64,000 bases of DNA from Sorangium sp051521495 (GTDB lineage: Bacteria; Myxococcota_A; Polyangia; Polyangiales; Polyangiaceae): positions 10,292,001-10,356,000 of the forward strand of contig NZ_CP150355.1 in NCBI RefSeq assembly GCF_051521495.1, read 5' to 3'. The translations under genes were made by a program, and so were the position numbers. The notes beneath the pieces were generated by a model that saw only the letters and a program-made list of their open reading frames with translations, ran no database searches and had not been told where the DNA came from. This document shows positions 53,435 through 60,830 of the stretch, in pieces; within the stretch, counting starts at the first letter, position 1; each line of letters starts with the position of its first letter.

Positions 53435-53806
53435 TCAGGGGGCCGGAGGCGGTGCGGTCTCGGCGAACGGGACCGCTCGCCGCAACTTCGAAGGCGACAG
53501 GGCGATGCCTTCCAGGATCTTCGCGAGCTCGGTGGCGTCAATGAGGACGCTCGTGGCTCCCGGAGTGACGCCACGCGGGGCTCGAAACGCCCCACGCTCG
53601 AGCCTTTTGTAAAGTAGACAGTACCCGCTGCGGTCCCACCAAAGGGCCTTGCAGCGGTCGGCTGCCCGGTTGAAAAAGAGAAACAGCGCTCCGGAGAGCG
53701 GGTCTTGTCGCAGCACCTCGCGCACGACGGCAGCGAGGCCATCGAACGAGCGCCGCAGATCGAGCGGCTCGGTGGCAACGTAGATCGAGACGCGGCCAGG
53801 AATCAT
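53435..53806 (-). CDS. tnpB: IS66 Orf2 family protein TnpB, element B2
   Basis: 123 aa from the ATG at 53806; VSIYVATEPLDLRRSFDGLA and WDRSGYCLLYKRLERGAF. Overlaps tnpA by 4 bp. Confidence 0.92.
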   Translation of the reverse strand: MIPGRVSIYVATEPLDLRRSFDGLAAVVREVLRQDPLSGALFLFFNRAADRCKALWWDRSGYCLLYKRLERGAFRAPRGVTPGATSVLIDATELAKILEGIALSPSKLRRAVPFAETAPPPAP

Positions 53807-54144
53807 CGCGTCCCCCCGAGCGCACGAACAACGCGCGCCAGCGTAACCTCGTCGAACGACGGCGGGATCCGGACGACCGCACCATCCGGAAAGACGATCT
53901 CCAGCGCCGCGCCCGGCGAGGACGTCGTGGCTGCTGGCGGGGCGACCACCACGGGCAGCAGCGCCGGAAGCGTCGCCTTCTCCGAGCGCTGCCGGTACTC
54001 GCTCCGCTTCATGCCCAGTCGGCGGCTCCAGGAGTACAGTGTCCCGGCGTTGACCCCCTCCTGCTCCGCGAACACGCGGGCGGAGTGCCCGCTCTTGTGC
54101 CAGCGCGCCACACGGTCGCGCCAGGTGCGTGTGCTCTCGTCCAT
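53803..54144 (-). CDS. tnpA: IS66 accessory protein TnpA, element B2
   Basis: 113 aa; WRDRVARWHKSGHSARVFAE, GTLYSWSRRLG and EIVFPDGAVVRIPPSFDEVT. GGAGGTACCG upstream of the ATG. Confidence 0.91.
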   Translation of the reverse strand: MDESTRTWRDRVARWHKSGHSARVFAEQEGVNAGTLYSWSRRLGMKRSEYRQRSEKATLPALLPVVVAPPAATTSSPGAALEIVFPDGAVVRIPPSFDEVTLARVVRALGGTR

Positions 54145-54223
54145 CGGTACCTCCGGCGCGGGTTTCTAAGCGGCGCAGAGGCTCGAAGACAGGATGTGGT
54201 CCGCAGAACGCGTACCTCCTTGC

Positions 54224-55178
54224 GGATGCCGTCGTCACTCTCTCCGTCGGGATTGGCGCGGCCGTTCCGCGCGGGCGGCTCGTCGGAGCGCGCGGGGGGG
54301 CAGGCCACGGTTCCCACGCGCTGACGGCCGAACGCCTGGGGCTGCGCACGACGCCGCACGTGTAGCAGCGTTGCCCGCCAGCGCGGCCTGACGACCGCGC
54401 GTCAGGAGCCACCGACGGCGCGAGGGTAGCTGCTCCTGCCATATCCGAACCTCCGTCGTGGGGGGGTCGGGATCGGGACGGAGTCTGAACGAGAGTCCGT
54501 GAGGAGGCCCGAAATGGTAATTCTGACGACCCGGTATCTCGTCGCGAGTTACCGGGATCTGGTCAGGGGCGGAAACCGCTCTGGTGACGCGCAGTTAGAC
54601 CGCTTCGAGGGAGCTCCCGAGGGGCCGATTTGGGGGGGCGCGAAGGGGGTCGATTTGGTAATTTTGCGCGGGGTCGGCTGAGGGGCTCTGGCAAGCCGCC
54701 GACCTCCGTTTTGTCGCATACGTATGCAAGGGCGCGGCGTGAGCTCTTCCCGGCGGACGCCGGGGCGGCCTGGGCCTGGAGCCCCGAGCACGCCGCGGGC
54801 CGCGAACACGGCGCACGGGGCCGCGGAGCTCGTCCAGGCGAGAGGCTGGCGCAAGGCGGAGCTCGCCCAGGTGGACGCCCAGCGCGGCTCGCGGCCGCGA
54901 CGCCGGGTGAGCTGGCCCCGCTCGACGGCCAGGCCGTGGGATCGCCGGAGGGGTCACCCCGCACACCGAGGTCACGTGATCGGGCCCCAGCGAATGCCAG
55001 TCAGGTCACGGTGCCACGTGAGAACCGGCGTCCTCTTGGTCGCACGCTACATCAGACTTTAATGCCGTCGCCCTCGCCAAGAGCCGACTCTTGTACTGTG
55101 CTTTAACGCTCTTTAAAGTTGAACGGAAAATGAAGGCTTCGCTCTGGCAGGTTTGTGGTTCGGTGCTTTTGTAGACGC
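54224..55178. other. Region without a recognised gene
   Basis: About 950 bp. 54224-54359 is the 5' part of the frame interrupted by IS66 B2. Beyond that several GC-rich frames exist without family signals. A G-rich run (GGGGGGGCGCGAAGGGGG) lies near 54630. Confidence 0.4.
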
Positions 55179-55664
55179 ATGAGCTCGCGGCGCTGGTACG
55201 AGCTCGCGTGCGGAGTTGTCCGCGCGCCGAGCCACGTCCTGGAAGAGTGTTTCCAGATGAACAAGCAGACCCGGTGCCACCTGCGCGCGATCGCACGGCT
55301 GCACCCCGAGATCGGCAACCTGTGTGATCAGCTTGAAGCGCCCTGGAACGCCGTGCGAAGGATCGCGCACGCGCCGGGGGCGGCGGCGCAGTGGGAGCGC
55401 GCGGCGCAGGTGCTCGGTGAGCTCGTGGAGAAGCGCCGGGCGACGGCGCCGCGCCGGTCGAGGCTGGAGGCTGTGCGCCTGGAGGCGCTGAAGCGAATGG
55501 GACCGCCGATGGAGGGGGGCGGGAAACTTGCAAGCAGCCTGCGAGCCGCGTGGGAGGCGGCGGAGCGCGGGACGCCCGCGGTCTCAAGCCCACGCCCGAG
55601 CGATCGGCATGCTGGTCTGCGGTGCAGCGCTGCCCGGCGGGAAGCGCGCGAGTCGAGCACATGA
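55179..55664 (+). CDS. Unknown helical protein upstream of excisionase-like gene
   Basis: 161 aa from the ATG at 55179. Arg/Ala/Glu-rich and helical (YELACGVVRAPSHVLEECFQ, HLRAIARLHPEIGNLCDQLE, ALKRMGPPMEGGGKLASSLR). No family seen. It lies upstream of the excisionase and integrase genes on the same strand, so it may belong to the island's recombination module. Confidence 0.45.
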   Translation: MSSRRWYELACGVVRAPSHVLEECFQMNKQTRCHLRAIARLHPEIGNLCDQLEAPWNAVRRIAHAPGAAAQWERAAQVLGELVEKRRATAPRRSRLEAVRLEALKRMGPPMEGGGKLASSLRAAWEAAERGTPAVSSPRPSDRHAGLRCSAARREARESST

Positions 55665-55761
55665 AGCGACGTCGCGTTGGACTTTCGCCGCGTACCTCTC
55701 CCGTGCGTGCCTATCGCGCCCGCTCGCCGATTCACGAACCCAACACAGATGGGGGTATGGC

Positions 55762-56289
55762 ATGACACGAGCGGCTCTCGCGCGTGTATCGGCACCGCTT
55801 GCTCTTCGTCAGGCTGGTAACGGCACGCTCACCATCGACCGAGAGAGCCTGAAGACGCCCGCCGGCGGATGGTCCAGCCCTAAGGTGATCAGCCAGCCTG
55901 CGACGGCGACGGCAACCGCAACGCTCGCGATCCCGCTGGACGGGCTGACGATCACGGCGCCGCAGCCGGAGATGCTTTCGCAGAAGAATGTCGAGGCAGT
56001 CACCGGCATCCCGGCGCGCGTCTTCCTCGACACCGTCCGCGCGCCTGGCTTCCCCCTGCCGGTCACGAAGCTCGGCAAGTTGCGTCTGGTCGAGCGCGAG
56101 GCATTCGTGGCGTACCTGCGCGCGCTGGCTGGTGAGCCGACCTCGCGTCGTACCGCGGAGGCGGACGAGCGCACGCGGGTTGCCGCCGTGCTGGCCGCCG
56201 CCGGCCTTGAACCCGTCGCTTCGACGCGTACGGGCCGAGCGAGCATCCCTCCCGACGGCGCACGCCGTGGTAGGCTGCCGCCGAAGTAG
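55762..56289 (+). CDS. Excisionase/MerR-like DNA-binding protein
   Basis: 175 aa from the ATG at 55762 (GGGGGTATGGC upstream). Residues ~70-120 form a winged-helix-like excisionase domain: MLSQKNVEAVTGIPARVFLD, then GFPLPVTKLGKLRLVEREAF and VAYLRALAG. It is 71 bp upstream of the integrase gene on the same strand, the usual xis-int arrangement. It probably binds attachment site DNA and steers excision. Confidence 0.7.
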   Translation: MTRAALARVSAPLALRQAGNGTLTIDRESLKTPAGGWSSPKVISQPATATATATLAIPLDGLTITAPQPEMLSQKNVEAVTGIPARVFLDTVRAPGFPLPVTKLGKLRLVEREAFVAYLRALAGEPTSRRTAEADERTRVAAVLAAAGLEPVASTRTGRASIPPDGARRGRLPPK

Positions 56290-56360
56290 AGCGGGCCCGC
56301 TCGGCGCTAGCAACACCGGACGAGCCCTTGATCGACCCCCGAATCACCGGAGACCGATCC

Positions 56361-58376
56361 ATGACCGACGTACCCCAGCGGCGGGCGCGTGCCAAGCGCT
56401 CGCCTGCCCTCCCTTCATCGTCCGTTCCCGCATCCACACCGACCGACCCGCGTGCGCGTGCGAGCCGCTCCGGCGGGCGCCCCTCGCCGGCGGCGGATGT
56501 CGCTGCGCCCGACGCGAGCCCGCCGGGCTCGGTCAGCTCGACGGAGCACCCGAAGCCGACCGTCCGTAGCGCCGGCAGGTCCGCAGGAGAGAAGCGCGCC
56601 AACGGCTCCGGCTCCGTCCGGCTGCGCGGCAAGACGTGGACCGCACGCCTCAGCCTCGGCGAGGCCGGTCGACCCACGTTCAGCTTGCCGACGTGCCGCA
56701 CGGAGCAAGAAGCCAACGCGAGGCTAGAGGTCCTGTCCGAGCTTGCAGGCGGACTGCTCGCCGCCGGGCAGATCGTGCTCGGCCTGCCGCTGCTGGAGCA
56801 GGCTGCCGCGCGCGAGGGCAGCGCGCTCCGTGACGTCCGGCTCGCGATCAACCACCTGTGCAGGGGCGAAGCGCGTGCCCGTGCCTCAGGGGAAACCACC
56901 TTCGCCGAGTTCGCTGAGCGGGTTCTTTCTGGAAAGCTTGCCGAGCAGTATCCGGACCATGTGAAGGCGATTCGGACAGCCGATAAATATGAGCAGAGGC
57001 TGGGCCACGTGCTCGACGTGCTAGGCCCCGTTCCCCTCGTGCGCTTCACACTCGACCATGCCGACCACGCGATGTCACGGCTGCCGGCGCACCTGGAGCC
57101 CGGATCGCGCCGGAATATTGCGATCGTCATCCATCGGCTATTGGCACTGGCTGCCTATCCGGCGCGCATCATTGCGCACAACCCGCTGCCGCGCGGGTGG
57201 ATTCCGAAGATAGAAAATAATAAAGCGAAGGGCTACTTGTACCCTGACGAGGATCAGCGCCTCATGAGGAGTCAGATGGTCCCGCTGTGCTTCCGGGTCT
57301 ACTATGGCTTCCTCACGCGCGAGGGGATGCGAGCCGACGAGGCCGGAACTCTCGAATGGTCGGACGTCGACCTTGACCGGGGAGCCGTTGTTCTCGATGA
57401 GAACAAGACCGATGACCCCCGCGCCTGGGCACTATCACCTGATGTGGTGCGCGCGCTTCGTGCTTATCGCGAGCTCTGGCCAGACAATCGGAGTGTCTTC
57501 GTCGGGCCAAAGGGGGACCCCTTGCCGGGTTGTCACGGGGCGGAACGCTTCAGAGATCACCTCCAAAGCGCGGGAGTCGATCGACCCGAGCTGTTCGAGA
57601 CCACGGAGTCGAGGCTGAACATCCGATTGCACGACACTCGAGCGACCTTCATTACCATCAAGCTCGCGAATGGTCGCACGGAGACGTGGATCTCCGACCG
57701 AACCGGACACAAGTCGAGCGGCCAGATCCACCACTACAAGCGCGCCGCGCGCAAGATCGCCGAGCTTGGGCTGGGCGACTTTGCCCCCCTGGACGAAGCG
57801 ATCCCCGAGCTGAGAGGAAAGGGCGGCTCGGTAGGAGGAGGCCAACCCGCGTCCGCTGGAGCAGACACGGGCTCGGCGAGCGCCGAAGCTTCCGCCTCCG
57901 GCGCGCCGCCCGGTCAGACGGCGCCCCCGGCCGACGTCCCCGCCCCCGCCACGGCGGACGTTGGCGCCTTCACAGGCGGTTCGTTGGGCCCGCGTTGGGC
58001 CACGCCGGAAGACGACTCGGCCAAGCGTCAGTCGGAACCCATTGAAATAATAGACATTTCTACCGCTGACGTCTCGGCGCCGGAGAGGTCCTCGCGGAAC
58101 ATCTCGACGAGGGCGTTGTGCTCGAGCGTCGGCATGACGCTCATGCCTCGAGCACACCCCATGCCGGCACGAAACGACGGGAGAACCCCGAGGAGAGCTC
58201 CACCTCAGGGGTGGCGGCGCCATGGCGGAGGGTTGCGGACGCCGCGCCGGGAAGCGCCATCCACGGCGCTGATGGATCCATCCAGAACATCGAATGGTCT
58301 GCCGGGCGCGCGTCGTTACAACTCTCTTCACCGAAGCGCGGCGCGCCGTGCGCCGCCGAAGAGGAGGATCCCATGA
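56361..58376 (+). CDS. Tyrosine recombinase (integrase) of the island
   Basis: 671 aa in the present frame, from the ATG at 56361 (CCGGAGACCG upstream). Residues ~80-175 form an AP2/arm-type N-terminal domain. Catalytic residues: Arg324 in GMRADEAGTLEW, Lys349 in ENKTDD, His424-x-x-Arg427 in LHDTRATF, His450 in TGHKSSG and Tyr459 in HHYKRAA. After ~480 the sequence is a Pro/Ala-rich tail. From residue ~580 on the frame crosses the right attachment core (58091-58100) and runs antisense through the Rpn 5' end. The C-terminus is therefore set by the insertion site. In the excised circle the frame would stay open into 15495-15800. Confidence 0.85.
   Translation: MTDVPQRRARAKRSPALPSSSVPASTPTDPRARASRSGGRPSPAADVAAPDASPPGSVSSTEHPKPTVRSAGRSAGEKRANGSGSVRLRGKTWTARLSLGEAGRPTFSLPTCRTEQEANARLEVLSELAGGLLAAGQIVLGLPLLEQAAAREGSALRDVRLAINHLCRGEARARASGETTFAEFAERVLSGKLAEQYPDHVKAIRTADKYEQRLGHVLDVLGPVPLVRFTLDHADHAMSRLPAHLEPGSRRNIAIVIHRLLALAAYPARIIAHNPLPRGWIPKIENNKAKGYLYPDEDQRLMRSQMVPLCFRVYYGFLTREGMRADEAGTLEWSDVDLDRGAVVLDENKTDDPRAWALSPDVVRALRAYRELWPDNRSVFVGPKGDPLPGCHGAERFRDHLQSAGVDRPELFETTESRLNIRLHDTRATFITIKLANGRTETWISDRTGHKSSGQIHHYKRAARKIAELGLGDFAPLDEAIPELRGKGGSVGGGQPASAGADTGSASAEASASGAPPGQTAPPADVPAPATADVGAFTGGSLGPRWATPEDDSAKRQSEPIEIIDISTADVSAPERSSRNISTRALCSSVGMTLMPRAHPMPARNDGRTPRRAPPQGWRRHGGGLRTPRREAPSTALMDPSRTSNGLPGARRYNSLHRSAARRAPPKRRIP
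58091..58100. other. Right attachment site core of the island
   Basis: CTCGCGGAAC, same as 15485-15494. The integrase gene ends across it. Confidence 0.75.
58091..58144 (-). pseudogene. Rpn-family gene, first 18 codons
   Basis: Minus strand reads MSVMPTLEHNALVEMFRE. Codon phase at FRE continues exactly into HPELAPHW at 15484 and below. Nearly the same sequence with its upstream region occurs at 8396-8530. Confidence 0.82.
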
Positions 58377-58690
58377 CCGCTGATTCCACGACCCCCGTGA
58401 CGCTCTCCCTCCTGGCCCGCATCGAGGCCAAGCCCGGCAAGGAGGCCGAGGTCGAGGCGCTCCTCCGCGCGGCCGTCGGCCTCGCGGCCGAGGAGCCGCG
58501 GACGGTGCACTGGTTCGCGCTGCGCATCGGGCCCTCGACGTTCGGCATCTTCGATACCTTCGCGGACGAGGTGGGGCGCAAGGCGCACCTCGAGGGCCGC
58601 ATCGCGGCCGCGCTCATGGCAAAGGCGCCAGAGCTGCTCGCCGCGGCGCCCGTCATCGAGCGCGTCGACGTCATCGCCGCGAAGGGCTGA
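58373..58690 (+). CDS. ABM-type (antibiotic biosynthesis / quinol) monooxygenase-like protein
   Basis: 105 aa from the ATG at 58373 with AGAGGAGGATCCC upstream. Reads LSLLARIEAKPGKEAEVEAL, LRAAVGLAAEEPRTVHWFAL, then TFGIFDTFADEVGRKAHLEG. This is the ferredoxin-like ABM fold that oxidises or shields quinone-type substrates; cytosolic. It overlaps the 3' end of a convergent LysR gene by 20 bp, so the pair may be functionally linked. Confidence 0.82.
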   Translation: MTADSTTPVTLSLLARIEAKPGKEAEVEALLRAAVGLAAEEPRTVHWFALRIGPSTFGIFDTFADEVGRKAHLEGRIAAALMAKAPELLAAAPVIERVDVIAAKG

Positions 58691-59573
58691 CCGGCCGCCC
58701 CCGGGCAGCGCGCGAGAGCAGCGTGTCCCAGAAGAGCTGCAAGCCCGGCGCCGGCGTGCGATCGCCAGAGCGCACCAGCGCGATGGTGCGCCGGAGGACC
58801 GGGTCGACGAGCGGGCGCTGCGACGCGTCCGCCAGGAGCACCGAGTGCTCGGGCATGAAGGCAAAGCCAAGCCCCGCGTGCACAAGGCTCTGGACCCAAT
58901 CCTCCCGATCGGTCCGGTACGACGCATACAGGTCCACGCGCCGCGCGGCGCACACGCCCGCGACCTGCTCGCGCATCTCACAGGCAAGCCGATCGAGGTA
59001 AGGCTCGCCGTCCAGATCCTCGAGCCGCACGCCCTCGCGCGCGGTCAGGCGATGGCCGGGCGGGAGGACAACGACGTAGCGCTCCTCGTAGAGGGGCGCC
59101 ACGACGCACCACTCCGGGACGGCGTCGCCCAGGTTCGAGACGATGACGTCGACCTCGGCCTCCTCCAGCCGCCGCAGGAGCTCGCCCTGCACGGCCACCG
59201 CGATCTCCAGCTCCACCCCCGGCACCTCCGCGCGGAACGCCGCCAGCGAGCCCGCGAGCCGCGCGGGGCCGACGGTGCAGAGGATGCCCACCCGGAGCGG
59301 CACCTGCTTGAGGCGCCGGTGGTTCTCCGCGATCACCTGGACGGCCTGCATCTCGTCCCGCAGCCGCTGGAGCCGCGGCAGCACGCGCTGCCCCAGCGCC
59401 GTGAGCTTGGCGCCGCCGCGCTCGCGCAGGACGAGCGGCCCGCCCAGCTCCTCCTCGAGCTTCTTGATGGCGGCCGTGAGCGCGGGCTGCGAAACCGCAC
59501 ACCGCTCGGCCGCGCGCGTGAAGCTGCGGGTCTCGGTCACCGCCAGGAAATACCGGACCTGATGCATCTCCAT
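58671..59573 (-). CDS. LysR-family transcriptional regulator
   Basis: 300 aa from the ATG at 59573. N-terminal winged HTH MHQVRYFLAVTETRSFTRAA then CAVSQPALTAAIKKLEEELG, a linker helix, and a periplasmic-binding-like effector domain (VEAD..VSNLGD, YVVVLPPGHRLTAREGVRLE, LGFAFMPEHSVLL). Similar in layout to OxyR/CynR-type regulators. It may control the convergent ABM gene or a remote target. A longer frame to 59750 has no support. Confidence 0.88.
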   Translation of the reverse strand: MEMHQVRYFLAVTETRSFTRAAERCAVSQPALTAAIKKLEEELGGPLVLRERGGAKLTALGQRVLPRLQRLRDEMQAVQVIAENHRRLKQVPLRVGILCTVGPARLAGSLAAFRAEVPGVELEIAVAVQGELLRRLEEAEVDVIVSNLGDAVPEWCVVAPLYEERYVVVLPPGHRLTAREGVRLEDLDGEPYLDRLACEMREQVAGVCAARRVDLYASYRTDREDWVQSLVHAGLGFAFMPEHSVLLADASQRPLVDPVLRRTIALVRSGDRTPAPGLQLFWDTLLSRAARGRPVSPSRR

Positions 59574-59697
59574 GGCCGCGCATCTTCGCCCGGCGACGCC
59601 GCCCGCGCCAAGACAAGAGAGGAGCGTTCGCGCGACCCCGATCAGGTTGGCCAAGCGAGAAGAGGACCGACGGCCCCTCTCGTCACGATGGCAGGAG

Positions 59698-60540
59698 TCA
59701 CCGCAGCGCGGTGGTGATGACGTAGCGCGTCTCGCCCGACTCCGGATCATCGCAGCTCTTGTAATACTCGCCGGAGCGATCGAGCCTGCCGCAGGACTCC
59801 TTGCAGCTCCCGACGATATCGATCATCCCGCAGCTCTCGAGATCGCCGTCCGCGTCGAGGTGACCGGCGGCGCAGTCGCGCTTCGCCGCGCGCGCGACGT
59901 CGACGTTCGCGGTGTTGTAACAGGCGCGCAGGTAGGGCGTCTTCGTAAAGAGGTTCCCCCAAAAGGCCCCCTCGACATGAGGGTACTCGGCGAGCTCATC
60001 GTCATCGACCTCGTGGCGCAGCGGGTTCTGTCGGGAGCGCATCGAGATAAGGACCGAGACACCATAACGGTTCGTGTGGGCGGCGAGGCACGCGGAGACC
60101 ATCCGCTTGCCCTCGTCGTCGAGCGGGCGCCGGTTCCACTGGTGCGCGAGGCCGAGATGTCCGGGATAAACCTCGTTGTGGGTCGCGCCCGCGCGGTCGG
60201 TCCAGGAGAAACGGAACGACTGGGACTGCTTGAGAGCACAGCTGACCGTGTACTTCACGAGCGTCCGGAAGAGATCGCCCCTCTCGCCGGGATCCTTCAG
60301 CGCGGAGGCCGCGTCCCGGTTCAGCGCGTTGTGGCTGAGCGCGTTGAAGCTCAGCGCGTTGAAGCTCAGCGCATTGAAGCTCAGCGCGTTGAAGCTCAGC
60401 GCGTTGCCGCTCGCGAGCTCGTCAGCGCTCGAGCCGAGCTCCTCTGTTTCATCCCCCGCTTCGGGCGCCTGCTCGGGCGCGACGCAGCCGGTAGCCACGA
60501 GAAGGATGCCTGCGCACCCAAGTACAGCCCTGATTTTCAC
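59698..60540 (-). CDS. Lipoprotein with NALSF pentapeptide repeats
   Basis: 280 aa from a GTG at 60540. Signal peptide with lipobox VATGC. Residues ~45-75 hold six NALSF/NALSH-type repeats (15-bp units). The following domain of ~190 aa contains KYTVSCALKQSQSFRF, PGHLGLAHQWNRRPLDDEGK and six Cys. Proteins with NAL(S/A) repeats at the lipoprotein N-terminus are frequent in Polyangiales; function unknown. The promoter region carries a 10-bp repeat array. Confidence 0.75.
   Translation of the reverse strand: MKIRAVLGCAGILLVATGCVAPEQAPEAGDETEELGSSADELASGNALSFNALSFNALSFNALSFNALSHNALNRDAASALKDPGERGDLFRTLVKYTVSCALKQSQSFRFSWTDRAGATHNEVYPGHLGLAHQWNRRPLDDEGKRMVSACLAAHTNRYGVSVLISMRSRQNPLRHEVDDDELAEYPHVEGAFWGNLFTKTPYLRACYNTANVDVARAAKRDCAAGHLDADGDLESCGMIDIVGSCKESCGRLDRSGEYYKSCDDPESGETRYVITTALR
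60320..60409 (-). repeat. Six 15-bp tandem repeats (NALSF)
   Basis: Units of CTCAGCGCGTTGAAG at 60320, 60335, 60350, 60365, 60380 and 60395, with few changes. Confidence 0.88.
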
Positions 60541-60740
60541 GTGATGAGACCTCGGTAGCGAGCCAAGGGGAGCGCCCACGCTCCCCGATCACAGCACGCC
60601 CTCCGGCGCATCGCTCAACACGACGACGGCCGGGAACTCTCCACGTCAATCATCAGGGTACGACAAATCACCTCGATTGTCAGCCATTAAATTGCACGTC
60701 CCCCGCGGATTCCGCCGTAGGACAGCGACGCTCAGGGACA

Positions 60741-60830
60741 CGCAGTCACGTTCAGTCACGTTCAGCCACGTTCAGCCACGTTCAGCCACGTTCAGTCACG
60801 TTCAGCCACGTTCAGCCACGTTCAGCTACG
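60741..60830. repeat. 10-bp tandem repeat array TTCAGYCACG
   Basis: Nine consecutive 10-bp units (the first and last degenerate), overlapping the last codons of the AAA-TPR gene and reaching into the region upstream of the NALSF lipoprotein gene. The 10-bp period places each unit on the same DNA face. Confidence 0.88.

Larger units (their letters stand above)
51351..54215 (-). mobile_element. IS66-type element B2 (2865 bp)
   Basis: Left end GTAGGCGTTCTGTAAACCCC and right end (reverse complement) GTACGCGTTCTGCGGACCAC. Target duplication CTCCTTGC at 51343-51350 and 54216-54223. It interrupts a minus-strand frame that joins GRANPDGESDDGIRKEE (above 54216) to EAIWRALRAVALARAG (ending at 51289). 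Confidence 0.9.

Noticed and set aside
60741..60830. Possible CRISPR-like array
   Set aside because: Units are 10 bp and directly adjacent, without spacers.
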